NCBI GenBank assembly: GCA_949298505.1
Contig: CASFWW010000033.1
Coordinates: forward strand, 1 to 33,024
Direction: 5' to 3'
From: Ornithoclostridium sp949298505
GTDB taxonomy: Bacteria; Bacillota; Clostridia; Christensenellales; UBA3700
DNA: 33,024 nucleotides
This document shows, in pieces, positions 15,737 through 25,015 of this stretch (position 1 is its first letter; the number at the start of each line of letters is the position of its first letter). Below the pieces are notes generated by a model that saw only the letters and a program-made list of their open reading frames with translations, did no database searches and was not told the origin of the DNA. The position numbers and the translations under genes were made by a program.

Positions 15737-17029
15737 TTATCCTTTGTTCGCTTTTATTACTTTCGCGCGAACGAGATCTTTTTCTTTTCCGTTTTTTGAG
15801 GGTTTGTACAGCTGAACGTCCTTTATCGATTCGGGCAGATAAGTCTGCTCCACCCAGCCGCCGTAATCGTGCACGTATTTGTAGCCGGTCACCTTATCCG
15901 TGTGATAATGCGTATCTCTCAGATATGGCGGCACGTTGTCGTCCTTATACTGCTGAACCAGGCTTTCCGCGCCGTACATAGCCTGAACGACGCTGTTTGA
16001 CTTGCTCGCTTCGCAGACATAAATGATTGCGCTGTAAAGCGGGATCTTTCCTTCAGGCATACCGAGATTCTTGTACGCCTCGACAGCCGAGTTGGCGACG
16101 ACGAGAGCCATCGGATCAGCCATGCCGACGTCTTCGCAGCTGTGTACGAGAGTGCGGCGCGCTATCAGCAACGGATCGCACCCCGCTTGTATCAGCCTTT
16201 CAGCCCAGTACAACGCCGCGTCGCTGTCGCTTCCTCTCAGAGATTTACAGAAAGCGGAAAGCATGTCGTAATAAGTGCTTTCGTCAATGCTCATCGCTTT
16301 CTTCTGAATGGACTGCTGCGCGGTTTCGAGATCGACGGTGATTTTGCCGTCCTTGTCCGGATCTGTGGTCATGACGGCGAGTTCGAGCGCATTGAGCGCC
16401 GTTCTGAGATCTCCGTCGGATGCCCAGACCAGGTGATCGAGCGCCTTTTCGTCAACTGTCATATCGTAATTTCCCAGCCCGTTCGTCTTGTCTGAGATCG
16501 CTCTTTTCAGCGCGCTTTTCACGTCTTCTTCACTCAGTCTTTTGAATTCGAATACTCTGCAACGCGAAACGATCGCGCGGGTCATATTGACGTAGGGATT
16601 TTCAGTCGTAGAACCGATAAACACGATGTATCCCTGCTCTATTGCCGCAAGCATGCAGTCTGACTGCGCCTTATTCCATCTGTGACATTCGTCCAGCATA
16701 AGATAAGTGCGCGTGCCGTAGAGTTCAAGCCTGTTCTTTGCGTCCTCGATGACTTTCTTCGCGTCGGCAACTCCGCTCGACACCGCGTTCATCTGCACGA
16801 AATCGCTGTGCGTGGTAGAAGCGATTATATGAGCAAGCGTCGTCTTGCCGCATCCCGGAGGTCCGTAAAAAATGCAACTGCCTAGTTTATCCGCAAGGAT
16901 AGCCCTGCGGAGCAGACTGCCTTTGCCGACGATATGCTGCTGCCCCACGAAATCGTCAAGACTCGTAGGGCGCATTTTCTCCGCCAGAGGCTTTGAAGCG
17001 TTCACGTTGAAATCGAATAAACTGTCCAT
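15737..17029 (-). CDS. rarA: RarA (MgsA), replication-associated recombination AAA+ ATPase
   Basis: A 430-residue AAA+ protein of the clamp-loader family: RPTSLDDFVGQQHIVGKGS, Walker A GPPGCGKTT (about 56-64), Walker B LMLDECHRW, sensor 1 GSTTENP, and a C-terminal part with LIQAGCDPLLIARRTLV, MGLP-like EGKIPLY and YLPESIKD regions typical of the tetramerisation domain. RarA acts at stalled forks and interacts with SSB. The gene has a consensus promoter whose -10 ends 8 nt before the ATG, with no real Shine-Dalgarno sequence, implying a nearly leaderless mRNA. It leads the rarA-ABC ATPase-permease-ruvX group. Confidence 0.95.
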   Translation of the reverse strand: MDSLFDFNVNASKPLAEKMRPTSLDDFVGQQHIVGKGSLLRRAILADKLGSCIFYGPPGCGKTTLAHIIASTTHSDFVQMNAVSSGVADAKKVIEDAKNRLELYGTRTYLMLDECHRWNKAQSDCMLAAIEQGYIVFIGSTTENPYVNMTRAIVSRCRVFEFKRLSEEDVKSALKRAISDKTNGLGNYDMTVDEKALDHLVWASDGDLRTALNALELAVMTTDPDKDGKITVDLETAQQSIQKKAMSIDESTYYDMLSAFCKSLRGSDSDAALYWAERLIQAGCDPLLIARRTLVHSCEDVGMADPMALVVANSAVEAYKNLGMPEGKIPLYSAIIYVCEASKSNSVVQAMYGAESLVQQYKDDNVPPYLRDTHYHTDKVTGYKYVHDYGGWVEQTYLPESIKDVQLYKPSKNGKEKDLVRAKVIKANKG

Positions 17030-17037
17030 ACGAGTCC

Positions 17038-17066
17038 ATTATAATTTTAACGCGATAAAAAGTCAA
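17038..17066 (-). promoter_or_regulatory. Sigma-A promoter of rarA, abutting the start codon
   Basis: TTGACT (17066-17061), 17-nt spacer, and perfect TATAAT (17043-17038) on the minus strand. Only 8 nt separate the -10 box from the rarA ATG, so transcription should begin within about two bases of the start codon. Confidence 0.8.
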
Positions 17067-17082
17067 GGGAGTTACGCTGTGG

Positions 17083-20000
17083 TCAGTACAATACCGTCAG
17101 AGAGATCTTTCCCGCGTTTTCTTTCAGCGCGACCGTGCGGCAGTTGGTATAATTCACTCCGTTGATCCTGATCCCGGTAAATCCGGCGTTTTCAAAAGAT
17201 ACCTCGTAAACAGTGCCTTTGTACCCGTATTCAAGCACGCTCACGTCGGCGCAATCGAGCAGAGGTTTTGAAAACTCGAGAGAGTCTCCCCTTTTTCTGA
17301 CTCCGAGCATTTCTTCGATTACGACTTTGTAAAGCCACGCCGCCGAACCGGTATACCACGTCCATCCGGCGCGCCCCGGGTTGTCGGTATTGGTGTATAC
17401 GTCGCCGGCGAGAACGTACGGCTCGCCTTTGTAAGCCGCGTTTTTCCCCTGATCTCTGCATCTTTCAACCGGGTTCAGAAGCCTGAGGATCCTGTTCGCT
17501 TCTTCCTTGTCTCCCGCCTTGCAGCATGCGAGCAGATACCATACGGCGGCATGCGTATACTGCCCTCCGTTTTCTCTTACTCCCTGCGGATACGACGAGA
17601 TGTAGCCGTACCGCTTTTTTCCGTCGAAAGGCGGATCGAACAGTCTGACCGCGCCGCAGTCTTCGTCAACCAGAGTACGCGCCGCGTCCATAGCGATTTT
17701 TCTCTCTCCGTCCGTTCCGATCTTTGCTATCTCCGCCCAGCATTGACAAAGAAGATCGGTCCTGCACGCTTTCGATCTTTTCACTCCGAGCCACTCGCCG
17801 TCGTCGGTGAACGCCCTCGCCCATCTGCCGTCGAAATATGCGTTTTTCAACGCTTCTCTCAGCTTCGTCGCAACGCGTCTGTATCTTCCCGCGCTTTCAA
17901 CGTCGATATATCCGCAGAATTTTTCTATCACTTCGACGGCGAACTCAGTCAGCCAAACGCTTTCTCCTCTGCCGCGTATACCTATTCCGTTGAGCGCGTC
18001 GTTCCAGTCTCCGCCGCCGATAAGCAGTAATCCGTGCTCGCCGGTTACAATCGCGCTGTCTATCGCCCTCTGAAGATGAAGAAGAAGTTTTTCTCTTACC
18101 CCGGCGTATCTGCCGTGCTCAAGCCGAGCTTCCTGAAGATCGTCCAGCGGCTGTCCGGTCAGATAGCCGCACGTCTCGTCCAGTATGCTTTCGTCTCCGG
18201 TATGAGAGATATATTCGCAGGTAACGTAAGGCAGAAAAAGTCTGTCGTCGCTTATCCTGGTCCTGACTCCGAAAGCGGGAGAATGCCACCAGTGCATCAC
18301 GTCGCCTTCGATATACTGCCTTTCTGCGCAAAGAAGAATGTGTTCTCGCACCCTCAAAGGGTCGCTCCAGATAAGCGCGAGACAGTCCTGAAGCTGATCT
18401 CTGAAGCCGACCGCGCCGCCCGCCTGGTAAAAACCGCATTTTCCGTTTATCCTTGACGATAACACCTGATAAGGCAGATTGTTGAAAAGAAAACGCAGAG
18501 ATTCGTCTCCTTCTTTTAATATCGGTGCAGACGTCTGAGACAGTTTTTTCTCCGTGATTTCGCATATTGCCCGGATATCGCTCTCCCTTGCTTCTTTCAG
18601 AGTCTCTTCGCCGTCGCAAAGCGCGAACGTCACCTCCGATACTCCGTGTTTCGGCACTTCCGCTCTGACCGTCGCTCCGCAAAGCGGATTATTGAAAGGA
18701 CTTGAGCTTCTCTTGGGATTGAAACCGTTGATCCCGCGCGAGATTGCCTGAACGCGGTCGGTGATAAGCTCGCAGGCGTTTTTCGCGTAAAGAAAGTATT
18801 CCCTGTCGTTCGCCGCGTTTACGACTCTCACGGCGTCTTTTCCCGTCTGCTCGCAGAAAACGAAGGAACAATTTCCCGTACCGTCGGCGTAAGGCTCCGC
18901 GATATAGCTTATCTCAAGGTCAAGTTTCTTGTCTGTCAGATTGCGGATGCTGAGTATATCCGCAATTATCCTGCCGTCTTTTCCCAGAGTTTTTTTAAGA
19001 GAATATTCCGCTTTTCCTGTCCTTCCGACGTACAGCGTGTAACCTTTGGCGTGCCTGACGTAGCCGCCCGGATTCAGCTTGTTTACCCTGATAACGGAAA
19101 CACCGTCCGAAACGAGGATCCTTTCGCACGGCGGGTCGCTCACCGGATCGTTGCTCCAGCCGGTCAGCTTGTTTGACTGGCTGTTCAGAAAGTAACAAAA
19201 GCCTCCGCCGTTTTCAGTCGCTACGAATCCGCCGTTTTCCGCGCAGGTCACGCCGGAATACGGCGCGCCGGGAACAGACGTGACGACGTAATCTCCGTTT
19301 TCCGCGAATCCGCCGTTTCCTGTAGGAAAAACAACGGGCGGAAGGCACTGCGAAAACGCGACGTCGCCGCTTCTCCTTCTCACCGCTATCGCCGTGTTGA
19401 ACACGTTTTCCTTTATCTCGTTTTTCATTACCCGGAACGCTTGCGACAACAGATTTTTCACGTCTGCCGACCTGACTGAACTTATGTTCGTGAAAGAGAC
19501 GAACGGCAGCGACGCGAGATCTGAAACGGTCGATCTTTCGCATATCTCCTTCTGCGTTTCACGGTTGTAGCCGTCGCTTTCGTCGTAAAGCACGACCAGT
19601 CTGAGACCTATCCCGAGAAGCCGGCACGCGATCGCGCTTTTCACCGCCTTTTTCGTAAACGCGGCGTTGCCGTCGTATCTTAACACAAGCGTCTTTACCG
19701 GGTCGTTCGTCATGCGCTGTTGCGCCTTGGCGAGAAGCGCGCTTTTCGGAAAAGGCTCGTACAGAAGTTTTGCGGCGAGCTTCTGCGCGTAAACCGCGGT
19801 CTCTTCGTCGGACAGATACTTTTCCAGGACTCCGGTCTCTCCGTCCGGTCTGAACGAAGCGTACCCGCTGAAGTCGGTCGAAACGACTCTTCCAACCGAA
19901 CTTCTGAGCGAGCTTTCCTCTTCTGCGCACTGCATCACGACGGTGACCGTTCTGCTCTGTCCGGGAAGGAGCGAAAACGCGCATTTAAGCCCGAGGCACG

Positions 20001-23000
20001 GAGATATCACGTCTCCGAAAGACGCCCCGCACTTTCCGAACGCAAACTCCGGATTGCTTTCGTCCCTGTTCCTGCCGTAGAGATTTGCCCTGTTGCTCTC
20101 TGCGAGAATTTCACCCTCCGCAAGCATCGTTGCCGAGAAGCTGAAGCCTCCCGTGCTTTCTCTCGGTTTCCTTTTCATATACAGCGTACCTGTCTCACGG
20201 TCGAAAACCGTGCTGACGAACAGATCTGAAAACGCCGGATGCGCCGCGTATTCGCTCCGTCCGGCAAGCGCGGTACGGCAGGCAAAGACAAACTCGTAAT
20301 TCTTCTGTCTGTCCGAGCTGTTCTTTACCGTAAATTCCCTGACTTCTCCGCTTATCACGGTCGGAGTATACACCTTCATCCGGCAATCGTGCCTGACGTT
20401 TTCAAACTCCGCGCAGTCAGACGAAAAACGCGCTCTGAAAGATCCGCCGTCCTTCTTGAGCGGCGCGAACGTCGGAGAAAAGACTTCTCCGTCGCAGATG
20501 AAATATCCGAACGCGCCTGAATTCTTGCAGAAATCGGGAGAAAACACGTTAATATCCTTGTCTCTCCATTCTGAATAACCGCAACCGTAATCGTCTATCA
20601 CCACGCCGTATTCCTTTCCGTACAGCAGACATGTCTGAGGAAATTCCGAAAGCGCGATCTCTCTCGAATAGCGCGGCTTAGTTTTCCCGTACACGAAATC
20701 GTGTCTTCTTCTTTTCGCCGCGCGCTCCCCGCTCTCTTTTTCTTCGAGCATCAGCAGACCGCCGCGCATTCTGTCGTCGGCAATAAAATATTTTGTCAAC
20801 GCGCCGCCGGTAAGCGCGTTGGTGATAGCGCACAGTATCATTCCCTGATGGTGCGTCATCGAAGAACAGACCGTGTTTTTACCCGAAGTATAATCCATCG
20901 CTTCGTAAAAACCAAGGTCTCCGAAGCAGCCGCACGCCTCGAATTTCTTCAGATTGTCAGTTGCCTTTTCTGGCGCGTACGGCAGAGACAGCGCGCTTGC
21001 GTAAGGCGTTACGACACATTTGTCGTCTGCGTTTCTCAAAGCGAGCGATGACAGACCGTGAGCCTTGTACTGATAATTCGCATTGTCGTCGAACGCGTAA
21101 TAACCGCTTTCGCTTATCCCCCACAATCCGCAGCATTTTGCCAGGCTCATCGTCATGACCGCTCTTTTTGCGCTCTCAGTTATCAGCGAACCTCTGACGT
21201 CCGGCAAAAATATCTGCGGCATAAGATATTCGAACGCGGTGCCCGACCACGAAGCCAGCACGCTGCCGTGAGAACGCACGCAAAGGCGCGACATCGTTCT
21301 CCAGACAGCGTCGTCGCAGGAATTGCAACTTGCGATATACGCCGCTAGCCTCGCTTCGCTTGCCAGCATGTCGTAATGCCCTTCGTATCTTTTCGAGCCC
21401 GCGTTGTAGCCGATATACAACAGATTTCTGCTTTTGTCGGTGAGCGCGGAAAAATCCGTTTCGTCTATAAGTTTTTTACATCTTTCCGCCGTTTCACTGT
21501 ATCCGTTTTTTTCGCAGAAACCTTTGCAGACGGTCAGAGCCGCCACGAAATTTCCGCTGTCAGCCGAAGATACGAAAAACGGATTGACCGGCTTTGCCGT
21601 CGCGACGTCGTACCAGTTGTAAAGATGACCTTTCCATTTCTCCAGCTTTTCGCACTCAGATACGAGCGCGCTTATCGTCGCATTTGCGCGGCAACCGGAT
21701 TCTATTCCTAGTTCTGCCGCGCATACCGCCGAAAGCAACGCGTAACCGATGTTCGTCGGAGAGGTCGTCGCGCTTTTCCCGTTGGGTGGATAGAACTGGA
21801 TATTGTCGCAAGGAAGTCCCTCTCCGACCTCATTGAAATACGCACAGGTGCTTTCCGCATACCGCCTGAGAGTTTCAGCGGTTTCCGCAGTGATCGTGCG
21901 CTTTTGAGGCTGTTTTCCTGCAAAATATATCAATGTCGTATACGCCAGAAATACGGCAACGTAAACGAGCGCGGGAAATGAAAATCCGAACGCAAGCGCC
22001 GCCGTTGCTACCGCCGCGCACGGAAACCAGACTGCCGCCGCATGAGAAGCGTAACCCTTTTTCCCTTGCAACTGCGCGAACGGTTTCCACTTCAGAAGCG
22101 ACTGAGAATTGAAAACGTAATCGAAGAATGTCCCCGCTATAACGGCAATACTCGTCACGGCATGAAAAGGAAGTTCGACCACGTCGCGAACAGCCTGCTT
22201 TACAGTGAACGCGATCCTTCCGAAAACAGCCTTGGGTCTGGTGCCGGGGCTGGTATATACAGCCACGGCGAGCGAAGCCGCCGGAGCCGCGAAACTGGCA
22301 AAAAAAAGACCGATCAGCAAAAGCGGACTCAAATAATATAACGCAAATATCCATAAAACGAAAGCCGCAACAGGCGCGAGGCATGAGAAAGCGTTTTTTA
22401 GAATGATATAGCCGTATATGCCGTCAGAACAATACTTTTTTCCTGCGTACGGCAAAAGCAGCAGATCCCCTCTTTTCCATCTCTTCTGTCTGGCGACGTC
22501 GCTGACAAAATTGTCCGGGGCGTCCTCTGACGTAGCGAGATTGAGCGACCCTGTCACGGTCAGCGCGCCCTCGAGTATATCGTGGCTGAGGATCTTCCCG
22601 TCCGGTACCGCCGCCGAAGTTTTTTCGTGAAAAGCCCTGAGCGAATATATCCCCTTGCCGCAGAAAACCGACCTGCCGCAAAGATCGTAATAAAAATCGT
22701 CGTATGAGCAGTATGTCTGAAAACCCGAACTCTGTGAAAAATTGCGCGAATAAGGAGTTTTCAGCGAACTGAGCGAATATACCGACGAAAACGCGAGCAT
22801 ATCGTATTTTGCATTGAGAGGGTGAAGCGCGGTGTTGATCGCAGTCCTCACCTCCCCGGCTCCCAGCTTGCTGTCTGCGTCCAGAGTGATCACAAAGCGC
22901 GGACAGAACGTGAAATCAGTTGAAACAAAGCTGAATTTGCTCCTGTCGCCCGTCAGTAACAATTCGTTAAAATCTCTGATCGCTCCGCGCTTTCTTTCGT

Positions 23001-24561
23001 ACGCGCCGAACATTTTGCCCTTCCTTACTCTACGCCTTACCAGCGCAGTGAAATTCTTTCTGTCAGAATATTTTTCAAACGCGCAGATCACGTTGAAATC
23101 CTCGTCGTCGCTCTCTTTGTCGCTTTCTTTGAGGTCGCAGAGAAGAAAATACCTGACGTTTTCCTCGTCGTTCACCGCCTGGAGCGCAAGCAGATTTTTT
23201 ACTGCTTCCTCAGCTTCCTCGGCGCATGTGATATAATGCGAAACCACGACCGCCGTCGCTCCTTCCTCAGGAACTTTCGCGTAGTTAAGCCTCGGAACGG
23301 GTCTTTTGGGAAGCAGAAAAGAAAGCGCCCTTTCAACGATGTATGCGCACGCTGGAAAACTTGCGGCAAACGTCAGCACTCCCACAGCGACGGCAAGCGC
23401 GGTCTCAGGCAGAAAAATCGCAGAGACGACGGAGAACGCCGCCTGAAGTATGAAAACCGAGCAATAATATATCCATTTATCCGCCGCATAGGAATTCTTT
23501 TTCAGTTTCGCAGTCGTCTTTCCCTTGAGATGCGCCCTGAGATTGTAGCGGTAATCGAAAATTATTTCCCCGAAATGCTTGTCAAAAGCGGCGGCAAGAT
23601 CGAACGCTCCCTTCGCAACCGAATATTCTCCGGCGCCGAAATATACCGAAAGCCTGTATACCGCCGCAAGATATTGCCGCTTTGACTCCGCGTCGCTTTC
23701 TCTGTAACCCGCGTCTCTTTCAAAATAAGCGTTTACGGGCGAAAGCGATATGATGAACGCGGTGTCGAAAACAGTCGGAAGTTCCTTCAGAGAGGTGACC
23801 GCATTGCCGATCGCCGCCGAGTAATCGTTAAGCGCGCCGGCAAAAGCGAAGTCTACGTTTTCTTCGTTTACAGCGGTATTCCTGCTGTAAAACACAGCCG
23901 GGATCTTTTTGCCGCTCTGCTTGTAAAAATACAGATACCCTTCCTTCTTAGAATATCTCGGGTCCGGTTCTCTGTCTTCTTCCGCTCTCAATCTTGCCTT
24001 TTCGATCGTTCTGATCCTGTCGCAGACGTATGCGATCTTTCTGATCAGCGCGACTTCGAACGCTCCTTTCAGCGAAAATATCTCCTCGTAAGTCAGAGGC
24101 GCGTATCTGTTGAATTCCTTTACCGCCCCGGATATGCTCGCGGCGTCTATCCTGCAATAATTCTGAGAAACCAGCGTGCCTGCAAGGTGAAGTACCCTGG
24201 CTTCTCCTTTATGCGGAAGCGCCGCAAAACTTCTGTATACGTTTGCTTTTATTCCTGCGGTAAAAGTCCTGTAATTTTCATATAGCCATTTTTCACATTC
24301 AAAAAGACTTTCTCCTCGCTTAGCTTTGGCGCAGACGATTTTGTACGCTCGCCTTATCTTGCGGAGAGACGACCCCACGTCGGGCGCCGCCCCGACTTTT
24401 TCAACGTCCTTGAGCGCAAGCGCAAGCTGTTTTATGTTGGCGATCCTGTCGCCGCCTATCAGGTATTCCCCGTAATCGAATTCCCGCGATTTCTGAGCCA
24501 CTACTGCGGCGAGGCTGACCGCCGCGAGCACTGAAAGCGCAGTGATGATGTAAATAAACAT
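17083..24561 (-). CDS. Cyclic beta-1,2-glucan synthase-type glycosyltransferase / GH94 enzyme
   Basis: A 2492-residue membrane enzyme with the ChvB/NdvB/Cgs architecture: N-terminal membrane anchor; transmembrane groups near 365-410, 715-775 and 840-880; a family-2-like (GT84) glycosyltransferase between them with LDADSKLG (about 560), SHDILEGAL, and RQKRW (about 694); a glucoamylase-like transglycosylase domain (about 890-1290, with ASWSGTAFEYLMP and MTHHQGM); two beta-sandwich parts; and a C-terminal GH94 phosphorylase-like barrel with GGDWNDALN (acid Asp about 2182), YPQGVRENGGQYTH and WYTGSAAW. Cgs is known to polymerise, trim and cyclise glucan from UDP-glucose. I start it at the ATG preceded by GGAGGT. 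An open frame continues 94 codons upstream, but it crosses rnpB and is not coding. No glucan exporter homologue is obvious next to it. Confidence 0.9.
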   Translation of the reverse strand: MFIYIITALSVLAAVSLAAVVAQKSREFDYGEYLIGGDRIANIKQLALALKDVEKVGAAPDVGSSLRKIRRAYKIVCAKAKRGESLFECEKWLYENYRTFTAGIKANVYRSFAALPHKGEARVLHLAGTLVSQNYCRIDAASISGAVKEFNRYAPLTYEEIFSLKGAFEVALIRKIAYVCDRIRTIEKARLRAEEDREPDPRYSKKEGYLYFYKQSGKKIPAVFYSRNTAVNEENVDFAFAGALNDYSAAIGNAVTSLKELPTVFDTAFIISLSPVNAYFERDAGYRESDAESKRQYLAAVYRLSVYFGAGEYSVAKGAFDLAAAFDKHFGEIIFDYRYNLRAHLKGKTTAKLKKNSYAADKWIYYCSVFILQAAFSVVSAIFLPETALAVAVGVLTFAASFPACAYIVERALSFLLPKRPVPRLNYAKVPEEGATAVVVSHYITCAEEAEEAVKNLLALQAVNDEENVRYFLLCDLKESDKESDDEDFNVICAFEKYSDRKNFTALVRRRVRKGKMFGAYERKRGAIRDFNELLLTGDRSKFSFVSTDFTFCPRFVITLDADSKLGAGEVRTAINTALHPLNAKYDMLAFSSVYSLSSLKTPYSRNFSQSSGFQTYCSYDDFYYDLCGRSVFCGKGIYSLRAFHEKTSAAVPDGKILSHDILEGALTVTGSLNLATSEDAPDNFVSDVARQKRWKRGDLLLLPYAGKKYCSDGIYGYIILKNAFSCLAPVAAFVLWIFALYYLSPLLLIGLFFASFAAPAASLAVAVYTSPGTRPKAVFGRIAFTVKQAVRDVVELPFHAVTSIAVIAGTFFDYVFNSQSLLKWKPFAQLQGKKGYASHAAAVWFPCAAVATAALAFGFSFPALVYVAVFLAYTTLIYFAGKQPQKRTITAETAETLRRYAESTCAYFNEVGEGLPCDNIQFYPPNGKSATTSPTNIGYALLSAVCAAELGIESGCRANATISALVSECEKLEKWKGHLYNWYDVATAKPVNPFFVSSADSGNFVAALTVCKGFCEKNGYSETAERCKKLIDETDFSALTDKSRNLLYIGYNAGSKRYEGHYDMLASEARLAAYIASCNSCDDAVWRTMSRLCVRSHGSVLASWSGTAFEYLMPQIFLPDVRGSLITESAKRAVMTMSLAKCCGLWGISESGYYAFDDNANYQYKAHGLSSLALRNADDKCVVTPYASALSLPYAPEKATDNLKKFEACGCFGDLGFYEAMDYTSGKNTVCSSMTHHQGMILCAITNALTGGALTKYFIADDRMRGGLLMLEEKESGERAAKRRRHDFVYGKTKPRYSREIALSEFPQTCLLYGKEYGVVIDDYGCGYSEWRDKDINVFSPDFCKNSGAFGYFICDGEVFSPTFAPLKKDGGSFRARFSSDCAEFENVRHDCRMKVYTPTVISGEVREFTVKNSSDRQKNYEFVFACRTALAGRSEYAAHPAFSDLFVSTVFDRETGTLYMKRKPRESTGGFSFSATMLAEGEILAESNRANLYGRNRDESNPEFAFGKCGASFGDVISPCLGLKCAFSLLPGQSRTVTVVMQCAEEESSLRSSVGRVVSTDFSGYASFRPDGETGVLEKYLSDEETAVYAQKLAAKLLYEPFPKSALLAKAQQRMTNDPVKTLVLRYDGNAAFTKKAVKSAIACRLLGIGLRLVVLYDESDGYNRETQKEICERSTVSDLASLPFVSFTNISSVRSADVKNLLSQAFRVMKNEIKENVFNTAIAVRRRSGDVAFSQCLPPVVFPTGNGGFAENGDYVVTSVPGAPYSGVTCAENGGFVATENGGGFCYFLNSQSNKLTGWSNDPVSDPPCERILVSDGVSVIRVNKLNPGGYVRHAKGYTLYVGRTGKAEYSLKKTLGKDGRIIADILSIRNLTDKKLDLEISYIAEPYADGTGNCSFVFCEQTGKDAVRVVNAANDREYFLYAKNACELITDRVQAISRGINGFNPKRSSSPFNNPLCGATVRAEVPKHGVSEVTFALCDGEETLKEARESDIRAICEITEKKLSQTSAPILKEGDESLRFLFNNLPYQVLSSRINGKCGFYQAGGAVGFRDQLQDCLALIWSDPLRVREHILLCAERQYIEGDVMHWWHSPAFGVRTRISDDRLFLPYVTCEYISHTGDESILDETCGYLTGQPLDDLQEARLEHGRYAGVREKLLLHLQRAIDSAIVTGEHGLLLIGGGDWNDALNGIGIRGRGESVWLTEFAVEVIEKFCGYIDVESAGRYRRVATKLREALKNAYFDGRWARAFTDDGEWLGVKRSKACRTDLLCQCWAEIAKIGTDGERKIAMDAARTLVDEDCGAVRLFDPPFDGKKRYGYISSYPQGVRENGGQYTHAAVWYLLACCKAGDKEEANRILRLLNPVERCRDQGKNAAYKGEPYVLAGDVYTNTDNPGRAGWTWYTGSAAWLYKVVIEEMLGVRKRGDSLEFSKPLLDCADVSVLEYGYKGTVYEVSFENAGFTGIRINGVNYTNCRTVALKENAGKISLTVLY

Positions 24562-24599
24562 TTTGCACCTCCGGACGCAATTATTCACATCATGACGGC

Positions 24600-24627
24600 A
24601 TTTTAAAATATTTTGATGAAAGTTGAA
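24600..24627 (-). promoter_or_regulatory. Possible promoter of the glucan synthase gene
   Basis: TTCAAC (24627-24622), 16-nt spacer, TAAAAT (24605-24600) on the minus strand, between the rnpB terminator and the synthase ATG. It gives a leader of about 32 nt with GGAGGT. The match to consensus is moderate. Confidence 0.4.
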
Positions 24628-24634
24628 AGGAAAT

Positions 24635-24657
24635 AAAAAAAAGACCCCCTGCGGGGC
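24635..24657 (-). terminator. rnpB terminator
   Basis: GCCCC, a short GCA loop and GGGGGUC are followed in the transcript by eight U residues (24642-24635), directly after the 3' end of the RNase P RNA. The stem is short but GC-only. Confidence 0.65.
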
Positions 24658-24977
24658 GAGACGGTCTGTAAGCCGGGTTCTGTCTTGGATAAACATCTGT
24701 CTAGGACGTATGTTGCCACACGCCTCAAGCGATTTTCCGACGCGGCAGGCAACCGCATATGTCGTTTTCTCTTGCATCGGGTGGGGTTTACAGAGCCTCC
24801 CACGTCGCCGCGGGAGCGGTGAGCTCTTACCTCGCCTTTCCATCCTTACCCTTGCGGGCGGTTTATTTCTGTTGCACTTTCCTTGAAGTCGCCTTCACCG
24901 GTAACTGGCCGGCACCCTGCCTTGCGATGCCCGGACTTTCCTCACCCCTTTCGGGCTGCGTTTATCCGATCGTCTCC
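24658..24977 (-). ncRNA. rnpB: RNase P RNA (bacterial type)
   Basis: The minus strand carries the conserved elements in order: GAGGAAAGTCCGGGC near the 5' end, AGGGTGCC, GTAAACCCC in the middle, and a 3' ACAGAACCCGGCTTACAG. The ends GAGACG and CGTCTC can pair as helix P1, which sets the borders at about 24977 and 24658 (about 320 nt, short for the type). RNase P RNA is the catalytic part of the enzyme that trims tRNA 5' ends. The gene has its own promoter just after sigK and a U-rich terminator. The upstream extension of the glucan synthase frame runs through it and is spurious. Confidence 0.95.
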
Positions 24978-24982
24978 GTGAT

Positions 24983-25011
24983 ATAATAGCACCGATCTCA
25001 AAGAAAAGCAA
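24983..25011 (-). promoter_or_regulatory. Sigma-A promoter of rnpB
   Basis: TTGCTT (25011-25006), 17-nt spacer, TATTAT (24988-24983) on the minus strand. The predicted start is about 6-7 nt downstream at position 24976-24977, which coincides with the P1-derived 5' end of the RNA. Confidence 0.75.
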
Positions 25012-25015
25012 GCGT

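Noticed and set aside
24562..24843. N-terminal extension of the glucan synthase to position 24843
   Set aside because: It runs through the rnpB RNA and its terminator. A strong GGAGGT and a normal membrane-anchor start are present at 24561.
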